Shown here: one piece after another, positions 8,835 through 18,680 of the stretch | How positions within the stretch are numbered: position 1 is the stretch's first letter | How the letters are laid out: the number at the start of each line of letters is the position of its first letter | Source of the DNA: JBBECF01 sp040881945 | Lineage (GTDB): Bacteria > Pseudomonadota > Alphaproteobacteria > Dongiales > Dongiaceae | Length of the DNA stretch: 30,244 bases | Assembly: GCA_040881945.1 (NCBI GenBank) | Contig: JBBECF010000085.1 | Location: 1-30,244 of the forward strand | Direction: 5' to 3' | Position numbers and translations under genes: made by a program | Notes under the pieces: model-generated | The model's database searches: none | Told to the model about the DNA's origin: nothing | Seen by the model: only the letters and a program-made list of their open reading frames with translations

Positions 8835-10121
8835 CTACCAGCGCCGCTCGAAGCGCCGGCGCAGCAGCACCGCCAGCGCGTTCATGATCGCGAGGAAGCC
8901 GAGCAGCACCAGGATCGCCGCGCTCGTCTTCTCGACGAAGCCGCGCTCCGGGTTGTCGGCCCACAGAAAGACCTGCACCGGCAGCACCGTCGCCGGGTCG
9001 GTCGGGCCGTGCGGCACGTCGACGATGAAGGCGACCATGCCGATCATCAACAGGGGCGCCGTCTCGCCCAGCGCCCGCGCCATGCCGATGATGGCGCCGG
9101 TGAGGATGCCCGGCAGGGCGAGCGGCAGCACGTGGTGCGCGACCACCTGCAACTTCGAGGCGCCGATGGCGAGCGCGCCTTCGCGGATCGACGGCGGCAC
9201 CGCCTGCAGGGCGGCGCGGCCGGCGATGATGATGGTCGGCAGCGTCATCAGCGCCAGCACCATGCCGCCGACCAGCGGCGCCGAGCGCGGCAGCCCGAAA
9301 TAACCGAGCAGGATGGCGAGGCCGAGCAGCCCGAACACGATCGACGGCACCGCCGCCAGGTTGTTGACGTTGACCTCGATCAACGCGGCCATCCGGTTCT
9401 TCGCCGCGAACTCCTCGAGATAGACCGCCGTGGCCAGCCCGAGCGGAAAGGACAGCGCCAGCGTCACCAGCATGGTCAGGAACGTGCCGGCGAGCGCGCC
9501 GCCGACTCCCGCCAGCTCCGGCTCGCGGCTGTCGCCATTGACGAAGAAGGCGGCGTTGAAGCGCCGCTCGAGCCGGCCGGCGGCGGAAAGCGCGTCGATC
9601 CACGCCACCTGCCGGTCGGACAGGCGGCGCTCCGCTTCGCCGCCGTCGCGCGGGACGAAGCCCTTGATCAGCATGTCGACGGCGCTCGCGGCGGGCACCC
9701 AGACCCGCTCGCTGTCGCCGATCCGCGCCGGGTCGTCGAGGATGCGCGCGCGCAAGGCGTAGGCGGCGCCGGCGCTGACCAGACCGTTCAGCGCCCGCCG
9801 GTCGCCGCGGCTCGTCGCTTCGGGGAACAGGTCACCCAGGGCCTGCTTGATCAGCCCGTCATAGTCGGCGCCGCCAAGCGCCGCCGCCGCGCCCGCGCCC
9901 TCCGGGTCCAGCACCGCCGGGTCGTAGTAAACGTCGAGGGCGACGAAGGTCTGGGTGAAGCCGCTATGCCCGGCGGCCACGATCTTGACCAGCAGCAGGC
10001 CGAGCATGGCCAGGGCGGCGCCGACGGCGAGCATGCCGTAGAGCCGGAACCGCGCTTCGGCGGCGTAGCGCCGGCGCAGCCGGGCGCGGCCGGGATCGGA
10101 CTTGCGCGCCGCCTCAGTCAT
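8835..10121 (-). CDS. pstA: Phosphate ABC transporter permease PstA (long form)
   Basis: 428-residue inner-membrane permease. One N-terminal helix (about 28-48) is followed by a roughly 160-residue hydrophilic, presumably periplasmic region (to about 210), then the five-helix BPD_transp_1 core with the EAA-loop signature IREGALAIGASKLQVVAHHVLPLALPGILTG that contacts PstB. The N-terminal extension corresponds to the DUF3333-type region found in alphaproteobacterial PstA; E. coli PstA lacks it. ATG at 10121 overlaps the pstC stop by 8 bases (ATGACTGA), so the two permease subunits are translationally coupled. Apart from the family-typical extension nothing is odd. Confidence 0.95.
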   Translation of the reverse strand: MTEAARKSDPGRARLRRRYAAEARFRLYGMLAVGAALAMLGLLLVKIVAAGHSGFTQTFVALDVYYDPAVLDPEGAGAAAALGGADYDGLIKQALGDLFPEATSRGDRRALNGLVSAGAAYALRARILDDPARIGDSERVWVPAASAVDMLIKGFVPRDGGEAERRLSDRQVAWIDALSAAGRLERRFNAAFFVNGDSREPELAGVGGALAGTFLTMLVTLALSFPLGLATAVYLEEFAAKNRMAALIEVNVNNLAAVPSIVFGLLGLAILLGYFGLPRSAPLVGGMVLALMTLPTIIIAGRAALQAVPPSIREGALAIGASKLQVVAHHVLPLALPGILTGAIIGMARALGETAPLLMIGMVAFIVDVPHGPTDPATVLPVQVFLWADNPERGFVEKTSAAILVLLGFLAIMNALAVLLRRRFERRW

Positions 10122-11331
10122 ATTTTTCCCGGTATCGGCGAACCATCTGCATCGCCAACAGGTTGAGCACGAACGTGACGCAGAACAACGTCAGCCCCAG
10201 GGCGAAGGCCGACAACGTCTTGGCGCTGTCGAATTCCTGATCGCCGACCAGCAGGGTGACGATCTGCACGGTCACCGTGGTCACCGCCTCGAGCGGGTTC
10301 GCGGTCAGGTTCGCCGCCAGTCCGGCCGCCATGACGACGATCATGGTCTCGCCGATGGCGCGCGACACGGCCAGCAGCACGGCGCCGGCGATGCCCGGCA
10401 GCGCCGCCGGGATGACGACGCGGCGGATCGTCTCCGACTTGGTGGCGCCGAGCGCGTAGGACCCGTCGCGCAGCGTCTGCGGCACGGCGTTCATCACGTC
10501 GTCCGACAGCGACGACACGAACGGAATGATCATGATGCCCATCACGGTGCCGGCGGCGAGCGCGCTTTCCGACGCCACGTCGAGGCCGAGCGCCGTGCCG
10601 ATGTCGCGGAACAACGGTCCGACCGTCAACGCGGCGAAGAACCCATAGACGACGGTCGGAATGCCGGCCAGGACCTCGATCAGGGGCTTGGCCGTGGCGC
10701 GCACCCGAGGGCCCGCGTAATCGGCCATGTAGACCGCCGACATCAGGCCGATCGGCACGGCCACGGCCATGGCGATGAGCGTGATCAAGGCCGTGCCGGC
10801 GAACAGCGGCACCGAGCCGAAGGCGCCGGAGCTTCCCGCCTGCTCCGCGCGCAACGCCGTCTGCGGGCTCCACTGGAGGCCGAACAGGAAGTCGCCGATC
10901 GGCACCAGGGCGAAGAACCGCGCCGATTCGAACAGCAGCGACAACGCGATGCCGACGGTGGCGGCGATCGAAATCGTGGACAGGACCGCGAGAACGACGA
11001 GCATCGCCGCCTCGACGCGGTTGCGCGCGCGTAAACCGGGCGCGACCCGGCGGCGGCTCCAGACCAGCCCGGCAACGGCGGCGGCCGGCACCGCCGCGGC
11101 CAGCCCGGCGAAGCCGATCGCGCGCAGTTGCGGCCCGACGATCAGCCACAGGACGAACAGCGCGAATCCCGGCAGCCCGCACCACAGGGCGACGTAGAGG
11201 CCGTAATAGGCGGGTAGCGAATGCAGCTCGCGCCGCCGGCCGCCGACGCTGGCCAGCGCCCGCCGGCGACCGGTGTAGTAGCCGATCAGTGAAAGCAGCA
11301 GCAGCGTCGCGCCGATGACCGATGCTTGCAC
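10114..11331 (-). CDS. pstC: Phosphate ABC transporter permease PstC
   Basis: 405-residue inner-membrane permease. There are two or three extra helices at the N-terminus (about 3-20, 42-66 and 73-92) before the usual PstC core, as in long alphaproteobacterial versions. The core carries AKPLIEVLAGIPTVVYGFFA and the EAA loop LRDGSYALGATKSETIRRVVIPAALPGI. The start is a GTG at 11331 that places the first hydrophobic helix directly at the N-terminus. It sits 31 bases after pstS and overlaps pstA by 8 bases. It forms the membrane channel with PstA. The start codon is less certain than the identity. Confidence 0.94.
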   Translation of the reverse strand: MQASVIGATLLLLSLIGYYTGRRRALASVGGRRRELHSLPAYYGLYVALWCGLPGFALFVLWLIVGPQLRAIGFAGLAAAVPAAAVAGLVWSRRRVAPGLRARNRVEAAMLVVLAVLSTISIAATVGIALSLLFESARFFALVPIGDFLFGLQWSPQTALRAEQAGSSGAFGSVPLFAGTALITLIAMAVAVPIGLMSAVYMADYAGPRVRATAKPLIEVLAGIPTVVYGFFAALTVGPLFRDIGTALGLDVASESALAAGTVMGIMIIPFVSSLSDDVMNAVPQTLRDGSYALGATKSETIRRVVIPAALPGIAGAVLLAVSRAIGETMIVVMAAGLAANLTANPLEAVTTVTVQIVTLLVGDQEFDSAKTLSAFALGLTLFCVTFVLNLLAMQMVRRYREKYD

Positions 11332-11362
11332 GTCTCTAATCTGCTCCCCGCGCCACCGTGCG

Positions 11363-12379
11363 CTAGTTCGTCATCGGGGTCATCGTCGTCGCCCGATGCA
11401 TGACCTCTTTCCGCTCCGCCTCCGGCAGCGGGATCAGGCCCTTGTCCGCCAGGTAGCCGTCCTCGCCCGCGGCGCGATCGCTGACGAATTCGGCGACGTA
11501 CGCCGCGATCCCCGGCACGACGCCAACATGGGTGTTCTTCACGTAAATGAACAGCGGGCGCGACACCGGATAGGAACCGTCGGCGATCGCCTCGAAGGTC
11601 GGGGCCACGCCGGCGATGGCGCTGCCCTGGATCTTGTCGGCGTTCTGGTCGAGGAAGCTGAAGCCGAAGACGCCGAGGGACCGCGGATTGGCCTCGATCT
11701 TCTGCACGATCAGGTTATCGTTCTCGCCGGCCTCGATGAAGGCGCCGTCCTCGCGGACGGTCTGGCAGGCGGCCTTCCCGGCGTCCGTGTCCAGCGCCCC
11801 GACCTCGGCGAACGCCTCGCAGCCCTTGTCCAGGACCAACTCGACGAAGGCGTCGCGCGTGCCCGAGGTCGGCGGCGGACCGAACACCTCGATCTTCTCT
11901 GCGGGCAGCGACGGATCGATGTCGCTCCACATCTTGTACGGGTTCGCCGCCAGCCGGCCGTTCACCGGCACGTTCTTGGCCAGCGCCTGCCAGACTTGCG
12001 CGACCGTCAGGTTCAAGGCTGGCGCGTTCTTGGCGTTGGCGATGACGATGCCGTCATAGCCGATCTTCACCTCGGTGATCTCGGTGACGCCGTTCTCGGC
12101 ACAGGTCTTTACCTCGGACTCCTTGATAGCGCGCGAGGCGTTGGCGATGTCGGGATGACCCTCGCCGACGCCGGCGCAGAACAGCTTGAAGCCGCCGCCG
12201 GTGCCGGTCGATTCGACGACCGGCGTCTTGAACGTGGTGGTCTTGCCGAACCGTTCGGCGACCGCGGTGGCGAAGGGGAACACGGTGCTCGACCCGACGA
12301 TACGGATCTGCTCGCGGGCCGTGGCGGGGGCCGCGGCGGCGAGGAGCGCCAGGGCCGCGACGGCGAGGGTCAGTCTCAT
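11363..12379 (-). CDS. pstS: Phosphate-binding periplasmic protein PstS
   Basis: 338-residue periplasmic solute-binding protein. A Sec signal peptide is clear: MRLTLAVAALALLAAAAPATA with cleavage before REQ. The mature protein begins IRIVGSSTVFPFATAVAERFG, the phosphate-loop region, followed by STGTGGGFKLFCAG, SRAIKESEV, YDGIVIA and TSGTRDAFVEL, all typical of PstS. It captures phosphate in the periplasm and hands it to PstCA. I chose ATG at 12379 because a GGAGA lies 8 bases upstream and because the signal peptide then starts correctly; the in-frame start at 12427 would add 16 residues. Expression is probably driven by the Pho box 85-102 bases upstream of the start. Confidence 0.96.
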   Translation of the reverse strand: MRLTLAVAALALLAAAAPATAREQIRIVGSSTVFPFATAVAERFGKTTTFKTPVVESTGTGGGFKLFCAGVGEGHPDIANASRAIKESEVKTCAENGVTEITEVKIGYDGIVIANAKNAPALNLTVAQVWQALAKNVPVNGRLAANPYKMWSDIDPSLPAEKIEVFGPPPTSGTRDAFVELVLDKGCEAFAEVGALDTDAGKAACQTVREDGAFIEAGENDNLIVQKIEANPRSLGVFGFSFLDQNADKIQGSAIAGVAPTFEAIADGSYPVSRPLFIYVKNTHVGVVPGIAAYVAEFVSDRAAGEDGYLADKGLIPLPEAERKEVMHRATTMTPMTN

Positions 12380-12447
12380 GCGTTCGGTCTCCGGTTGCTG
12401 GATGTTCGGGGGCTCACGGCTTCGCACCCTATCCGGCGACGGCGCTA

Positions 12448-12481
12448 TCTATACTACAACCGCGTGACAGTTTTGTGACGC
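12448..12481 (-). promoter_or_regulatory. Pho box and promoter of pstSCAB-phoUB
   Basis: Read on the minus strand, GCGTCAC-AAAA-CTGTCAC (12481-12464) is two 7-base repeats separated by four A residues, an 11-base period, and differs from the enterobacterial Pho box consensus (CTGTCAT spaced by A/T) at only a few positions. Ten bases further downstream is a -10-like TATAGA (12453-12448). No good -35 is present, as expected when PhoB replaces -35 recognition. It lies in the 114-base gap between phoR and pstS. Confidence 0.85.
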
Positions 12482-12493
12482 TCGGCGCCGCCG

Positions 12494-13903
12494 TCACGCG
12501 CGGCGCGATGCCTTGGGCGGCCGATCGGCCATCGGCAGATAGACCGTGAACGTGCTGCCCCGGCCGGCCACGCTCTCGATCTCCAGCGCGCCGCGGTGCC
12601 GGCTGACGATGTGCTTGACGATGGCGAGGCCGAGGCCGGTGCCGCCGAGCTCGCGCGAGCGCGCGCTATCGACGCGGTAGAAACGCTCGGTCAGGCGCGG
12701 CAGGTGCTCGCGCGCGATGCCCTCGCCCTGGTCGCGGACGGCGACCGCGACGGCGCCGCCGGCCGGATGCCGCGCCGCCGGCAGGCGCCGCTCGGCGACG
12801 CGGCCCTCGACGCGGACCGCGGAGCCGGCGCGGCCGTATTTGACGGCGTTGTCGATCAGGTTCTGGAACACCTGGGCGAGCTGGTCGGCGTCGCCGACCA
12901 CCGCCGGCAGCTCGTCCAGCCCGCGCCCGATTTCGATGGTCATCGCCTTTTCCGCCGCCTTGAGCCCGAGGGCGTCGGCGACACCGGCGACGACGCGCCC
13001 GAGCTCGACGCGGCCGGTCGGCGGGCTGTGCTCGTCGAGCTCGATGCGCGACAGCGACAATAGGTCGTCGACCAGCCGCCCCATGCGCCCGGCCTGCTCC
13101 TGCATGATGGCGAGGAAGCGCTCGCGCGCCTCGGTGTCGTCCCGCGCCGGCCCGCGCAGGGTCTCGATGAAGCCGACGAGCGTGCTCAGCGGCGTGCGCA
13201 GTTCATGGCTGGCGTTGGCGACGAAATCGGCGCGCAGACGCTCGGCGCGCTTCGCCTGGGTCAGGTCGTGCAGGCTGACCAGCGCGACCGCGCCGCCGGC
13301 GCCGGTTGCCGGCAGCGGCTCGACGCGGGCGCTCAAGGTCCGCTCGACCGGCACCGGCAGGGCGAACTCGACGCGCCGGCCCGCCGCGCCGCCGAGCGCC
13401 GCGTCCACCGCCTCGATCACCGCCGGGTTGCGCAGCACCGCGACCAGGTCGCGACCGGCCAGCTTCTCGCCGAACAGCGCCTCGGCGGCCGGGTTGGCGC
13501 CGACCACGCGGCGCTCGCGATCGAGCAGGATCAAGGCGTCCGGCAGACTCGCCAAAATGGTCTCGTTGGCGCCGAGGATCGCCTCCAGGCGGCGCCGCCG
13601 GTCGCCCCAGGCGCGCACCGCCGCGACCGCCGCCTCGCCCAGCTCCGGGGCCAGCGCCGGCCGTTCGGGAGCCGCCGCGGCGACGCCGTCGTCGTCGGAC
13701 GTCGCCGCCCGCAGATAGCCGGCGACCGCCGCCAGCCGGCCGATCTGCCCGCGCACCAGCACCGCCAGCGCCGCCGCCACCGCCAGCCCGGCGACCAGCG
13801 CCGGCAGCGGGGCGAGCCGCCCCGTCGCCGTCAGCGCGGCCAGGGCGAGCAGCGTCGGCGCCGCGACGGCAGCGACCGCGAGAATCAATCGGCGCGGCGC
13901 CAT
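12494..13903 (-). CDS. phoR: Phosphate regulon sensor histidine kinase PhoR
   Basis: 469-residue membrane histidine kinase. Two N-terminal hydrophobic helices (about 6-27 and 32-50) with almost no periplasmic loop are followed by a PAS domain (about 105-215, LASLPDALILLDRERRVV), the HisKA dimerisation helix with phospho-acceptor His233 in ASHELRTPLS, and the HATPase domain with N box QNLIDNAVKYG, G1 DQGEGI, F box ERFYRVD and G2 GGTGLGLAIVKHI. The lack of a periplasmic sensor domain is typical of PhoR, which reads the state of Pst/PhoU. ATG at 13903 has AAGAGGA six bases upstream; a GTG at 13945 in frame would fall in the promoter. PhoR phosphorylates PhoB. It is the first gene of the phosphate cluster. 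Confidence 0.95.
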   Translation of the reverse strand: MAPRRLILAVAAVAAPTLLALAALTATGRLAPLPALVAGLAVAAALAVLVRGQIGRLAAVAGYLRAATSDDDGVAAAAPERPALAPELGEAAVAAVRAWGDRRRRLEAILGANETILASLPDALILLDRERRVVGANPAAEALFGEKLAGRDLVAVLRNPAVIEAVDAALGGAAGRRVEFALPVPVERTLSARVEPLPATGAGGAVALVSLHDLTQAKRAERLRADFVANASHELRTPLSTLVGFIETLRGPARDDTEARERFLAIMQEQAGRMGRLVDDLLSLSRIELDEHSPPTGRVELGRVVAGVADALGLKAAEKAMTIEIGRGLDELPAVVGDADQLAQVFQNLIDNAVKYGRAGSAVRVEGRVAERRLPAARHPAGGAVAVAVRDQGEGIAREHLPRLTERFYRVDSARSRELGGTGLGLAIVKHIVSRHRGALEIESVAGRGSTFTVYLPMADRPPKASRRA

Positions 13904-13937
13904 GATCGTCCTCTTCCTTGCCCGACCGCGACCGCCC

Positions 13938-13968
13938 ATTAACACGCCATCGCCGCCGGCCCCGTCAA
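13938..13968 (-). promoter_or_regulatory. Candidate phoR promoter
   Basis: On the minus strand TTGACG (13968-13963) matches the -35 consensus at five of six bases and is followed after 19 bases by GTTAAT (13943-13938), four of six for a -10. The spacing is slightly long. It would give a leader of about 25-30 bases containing the AAGAGGA ribosome site. There is no Pho box here, so phoR seems to be expressed separately from pstS. Confidence 0.35.
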
Positions 13969-14018
13969 CAACGCATGCAAAAGACGCATCCGCCGGGCAG
14001 ACAACCGCCGCCCGACCG

Positions 14019-14027
14019 TGCTATAAG
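14019..14027 (+). promoter_or_regulatory. Extended -10 element at leaderless distance
   Basis: TGCTATAAG (TG at 14019-14020, TATAAG at 14022-14027) is a close match to an extended -10 (TGnTATAAT). Its last base lies seven positions before the A of the ATG at 14034, which would put transcription start at or very near the start codon. No -35 is recognisable. See the separate finding on leaderless starts. Confidence 0.4.
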
Positions 14028-14033
14028 GCGGTC

Positions 14034-14918
14034 ATGCGATTGGCGATGTTCGGATTGGTCGGCGCGATCGGGCTGGCGGCGGCCTCGGTGTCGGCCCAGG
14101 AGACGCGCTACGGCGCGTGGGAGCAGCCGGACGACGGCGGCGAGGTCCGGCAGCTCCTCGATTCGCTCAAAGGGTTGATCGACGAGGCGGAGCGGGCGCG
14201 CGCCGCCAATCCGGTGTTCCTCAAGGACCTGCGCGACCTGGTGAACCGCTACGAGAACCCGTGGCAGACGCGGCTGCTGTTCGACGACTTCCGCGACGGC
14301 GATTTCACGCGCAACCCCGTCTGGTCGGTCAGCGCCGGCCAGTACGTGATCGAGACGCGCGGCGCCTATATCGGGCTGCGCAGTTCGATTGCGGCGGCCG
14401 CGGCGCCGGCGCCGGCCGGCGGCCAGCAGGACCTCGCCGGCGCCCTTCTCGGCGCCCTGCTGCAGCCGCGCACGACCGCGCAGCAGGGCGGCGCCCAATT
14501 CGCCTCGATCTACACGGCCGTGCGGATCAGCAACGCCTTCGCGCTCCGGCTCGAACTGACCTCGAAGGAGCGGGCAGGCCGCCTCGACTTCGGCCCCTAC
14601 CAGGGGGCGTCGGGGAACCTCGCCTATCGCCTCGCCTACCGGCCGGGGGCGCGGCCCGGCCTGCAGTTGCTGCGGCTCGGCCCCCAGGGCACCGCCGTGG
14701 TCGCCTCCTACGACCAGCCGCTCGCGCTCGAGGACGGCTGGCCGCACGTCGTCGAATGGACGCGCGACCGCGCCGGCGCCATGACGGTGGCGATCGACGG
14801 CCGCACCGTCATCACCGCCTCAGACCTCGGCCTGCGCGATCCGTTCGACGGCTTCCTCGTCATCAACAGCGGCGGCAGCTACGCCATCCGCTCGATCGCC
14901 GTGGACGGGACGAAGTAG
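14034..14918 (+). CDS. Secreted protein of unknown function, beta-rich (concanavalin-like?)
   Basis: 294-residue predicted exported protein. The signal peptide is clear (hydrophobic run MFGLVGAIGLAAASVSA, cleavage before QE). A helical region with acidic and basic residues follows (about 35-75, LLDSLKGLIDEAERARAANPVFLKDLRDL). Then comes a beta-rich domain beginning LLFDDFRDGDF, whose FDDF...W.V..G.Y.I pattern resembles LamG/DUF1080-type jelly-roll domains. An Ala/Pro/Gln/Gly-rich, probably disordered insert (about 120-160) interrupts it. The end GWPHVVEWTRDRAGAMTVAIDGRTV also fits a beta sandwich. ATG at 14034 is chosen from the signal peptide; the longer frame upstream overlaps phoR antisense. 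It is divergent from phoR, but no Pho box precedes it. The function is unknown; carbohydrate or envelope binding is only a guess from the fold impression. Confidence 0.75.
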   Translation: MRLAMFGLVGAIGLAAASVSAQETRYGAWEQPDDGGEVRQLLDSLKGLIDEAERARAANPVFLKDLRDLVNRYENPWQTRLLFDDFRDGDFTRNPVWSVSAGQYVIETRGAYIGLRSSIAAAAAPAPAGGQQDLAGALLGALLQPRTTAQQGGAQFASIYTAVRISNAFALRLELTSKERAGRLDFGPYQGASGNLAYRLAYRPGARPGLQLLRLGPQGTAVVASYDQPLALEDGWPHVVEWTRDRAGAMTVAIDGRTVITASDLGLRDPFDGFLVINSGGSYAIRSIAVDGTK

Positions 14919-14939
14919 GGCGGAACGCCAACGCCGAAT

Positions 14940-15173
14940 TCAGAGGAAGCGGACAAACTCCTCAACGGTGAAGCCGGCCTGTCGGATAATCGAGCGCAAC
15001 GTCCCTGGCTTGAGGTCCTTAGCCCCATGATAGGGAACCGTGACGGCGCGGGCGGGGTCGTCGGGCTGCGCAAGAACGTAGTGGCTCCCGACGACACGAT
15101 CGACCACGAACCCGGCCTTCTTTAATGCCCGAAGGGCGCGCGGCGCGTTGACAACCGGCAGCCGTCCGGTCAC
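14940..15173 (-). CDS. hicA: HicA-family mRNA interferase toxin
   Basis: 77-residue toxin with the small double-stranded-RNA-binding-like fold of HicA/YcfA. Key features are ALRALKKAGFVVDRVVGSH with the catalytic His31 (GSHY), then TVPYHGAKDLKPGTLRSIIRQAGFTVEEF, the typical HicA second half. HicA cleaves mRNA during translation-independent growth arrest. The start is a GTG at 15173 that overlaps the hicB stop by 4 bases (GTGA). Order here is antitoxin first, the reverse of the E. coli hicAB operon but common elsewhere. It converges on the secreted-protein gene with a 21-base gap. The codon use is less GC-rich than in the surroundings. Confidence 0.9.
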   Translation of the reverse strand: MTGRLPVVNAPRALRALKKAGFVVDRVVGSHYVLAQPDDPARAVTVPYHGAKDLKPGTLRSIIRQAGFTVEEFVRFL

Positions 15174-15403
15174 GGCGCGGACGCCACCGTCACTTTTCTG
15201 ATGGCGGGCGGGGTATCCGACGGAAGCGGCAGCCCGTGGTCTCGGCGGTATTCAAGGATGGCGCGGATCGCCTCTTCGGCCATCCTTAGGGCTTCCTCTT
15301 CGGTGTCGCCCTCCGTCACGACCTCAGGAAGGGCGGGGACGAGAACCGTATATCCGCCGTTCTCTTGAGGCTCGAGTATGACCGAGAAACTGTATTCGGC
15401 CAT
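15170..15403 (-). CDS. hicB: HicB-family antitoxin
   Basis: 77-residue antitoxin with the partially degraded RNase H-like HicB fold: YSFSVILEPQENGGYTVLVPALPEVVTEGDTEEEALRMAEEAI is the standard HicB pattern. A separate C-terminal DNA-binding helix-turn-helix or ribbon-helix-helix is not evident; the tail (about 55-77) is short and Pro/Lys-rich. So this is the short HicB type, and how it would bind DNA is unclear. Start choice: the ATG at 15403 has AGGAG about 10 bases upstream, whereas the TTG at 15412 lies only one base after that AGGAG and is too close. Overlaps hicA by 4 bases. Confidence 0.88.
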   Translation of the reverse strand: MAEYSFSVILEPQENGGYTVLVPALPEVVTEGDTEEEALRMAEEAIRAILEYRRDHGLPLPSDTPPAIRKVTVASAP

Positions 15404-15436
15404 GACAATCAAACTCCTTGCTCTGACTGCGAACGA

Positions 15437-15455
15437 CTAATTAGACATTATATCA
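15437..15455 (-). promoter_or_regulatory. hicBA promoter with palindrome at the start point
   Basis: On the minus strand TGATATAAT (15455-15447) is a perfect extended -10. Transcription would begin near 15440, inside the 8-base palindrome CTAATTAG (15437-15444), a plausible repressor site. The -35 region is poor, in keeping with an extended -10 promoter. It lies in the AT-rich gap between the channel gene and hicB, so hicBA can be transcribed independently of the maeB operon. Confidence 0.6.
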
Positions 15456-15474
15456 TTGCGCGAAACAACCGTTC

Positions 15475-16334
15475 TCAGCCGCCGCGCTTGCGCAAATACA
15501 CGAACCAGTAGACGGCGCCGACCAGGACGCCGCCGCCGACGATGTTGCCGATCGTCACCGGCACCAGGTTGGCGACGAGGCCGAACCAGGTGATGTCGGC
15601 GTAGTCGGCGGGCGTCGCGCCGATGCTCGTCCAGAAGGACGAGGGCGCCCACAGCCTGATGAACAGGCCGAAGGGAATGAAATACATGTTCGCCACGGAA
15701 TGCTCGAAGCCCGCGGCGACGAAGGCGGCGACGGGCAAGAGGATCGCCAGAATCTTGTCGCTCGTTGAGCGGGCCCCGAGCGCCAGCCACACCGCCAGGC
15801 ACACCAGAACGTTGCACAAGACCCCGAGGAACAACGCGCGCCCGAACGGCAGCGTCGCCTTGGTCTCGGCGATGGCCAGGGCCCTGGCGCCGATGTCGCC
15901 GTCGGCCAGCAGGTATTGGCCGGCGAGGATGGCGAGCAGCGCGGTCGCGACGGCGCCGACCAGATTCCCGACATAGATGATCGCCCAGGCACGCAGCATT
16001 TCGGCCAAGCCGACCTTGCCGCCGGCCCAGGCCATGACCATCAGCGTGTTGCCGGTGAACAACTCGGCGCCGCCGACGACCACCAGGATGAGGCCGAGCG
16101 AGAACGCCAGCCCGGCCAGGAAATGGCTGATGCCGTAGGGAACGGCGCCGTGCGTGCCGGCCAGTACGGTGGTCGCGAAGAGCGCGCCCAGCGCGATGAA
16201 GGCGCCGGCGAGCACGGCGAGGACCGCCAGGGTCACGGCGTCGAGCCGGGTCTTCTCGGCGCCGACGGCTTCCGCTTTTTCGGCGATCTCGGCCGGCAGC
16301 AGGGCGTCGATGCCGCGCTCGGCCCGACGCGGCC

Positions 16335-16338
<4 letters not shown>
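15475..16338 (-). CDS. Formate/nitrite transporter (FNT/FocA) family channel
   Basis: 287-residue inner-membrane protein of the FNT family, pentameric channels for small monovalent anions (formate, nitrite, hydrosulfide, and in some members lactate, acetate or pyruvate). A cytoplasmic N-terminal segment of about 33 residues precedes six membrane segments. Family landmarks: GGAELFTGNTL (89-99, the omega-loop region), Lys160 in ETKATLPFG aligning with the FocA conserved lysine, CNVLVCLAVWLA (175-186), and GFEHSVANMYFIPFG with the central His213. ATG at 16338 overlaps the stop of the upstream malic enzyme gene by 4 bases (ATGA), implying translational coupling. The substrate cannot be read from sequence; the coupling to a pyruvate-producing enzyme suggests a monocarboxylate. 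Confidence 0.92.
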
Positions 16339-18599
<2,261 letters not shown>

Positions 18600-18680
18600 G
18601 GGCGCAATGCTCCAAGTTTGCATGTTTCGCGCGGGAAAGGAAGGGACGGCGCCGTCGCCCGTGCTATCGTTCGCGCCGCC

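Noticed and set aside
7707..10166. Long plus-strand open frame across the phoU-pstB-pstA region
   Set aside because: It is antisense to three well-supported pst/pho genes and has the same low-complexity shadow composition.
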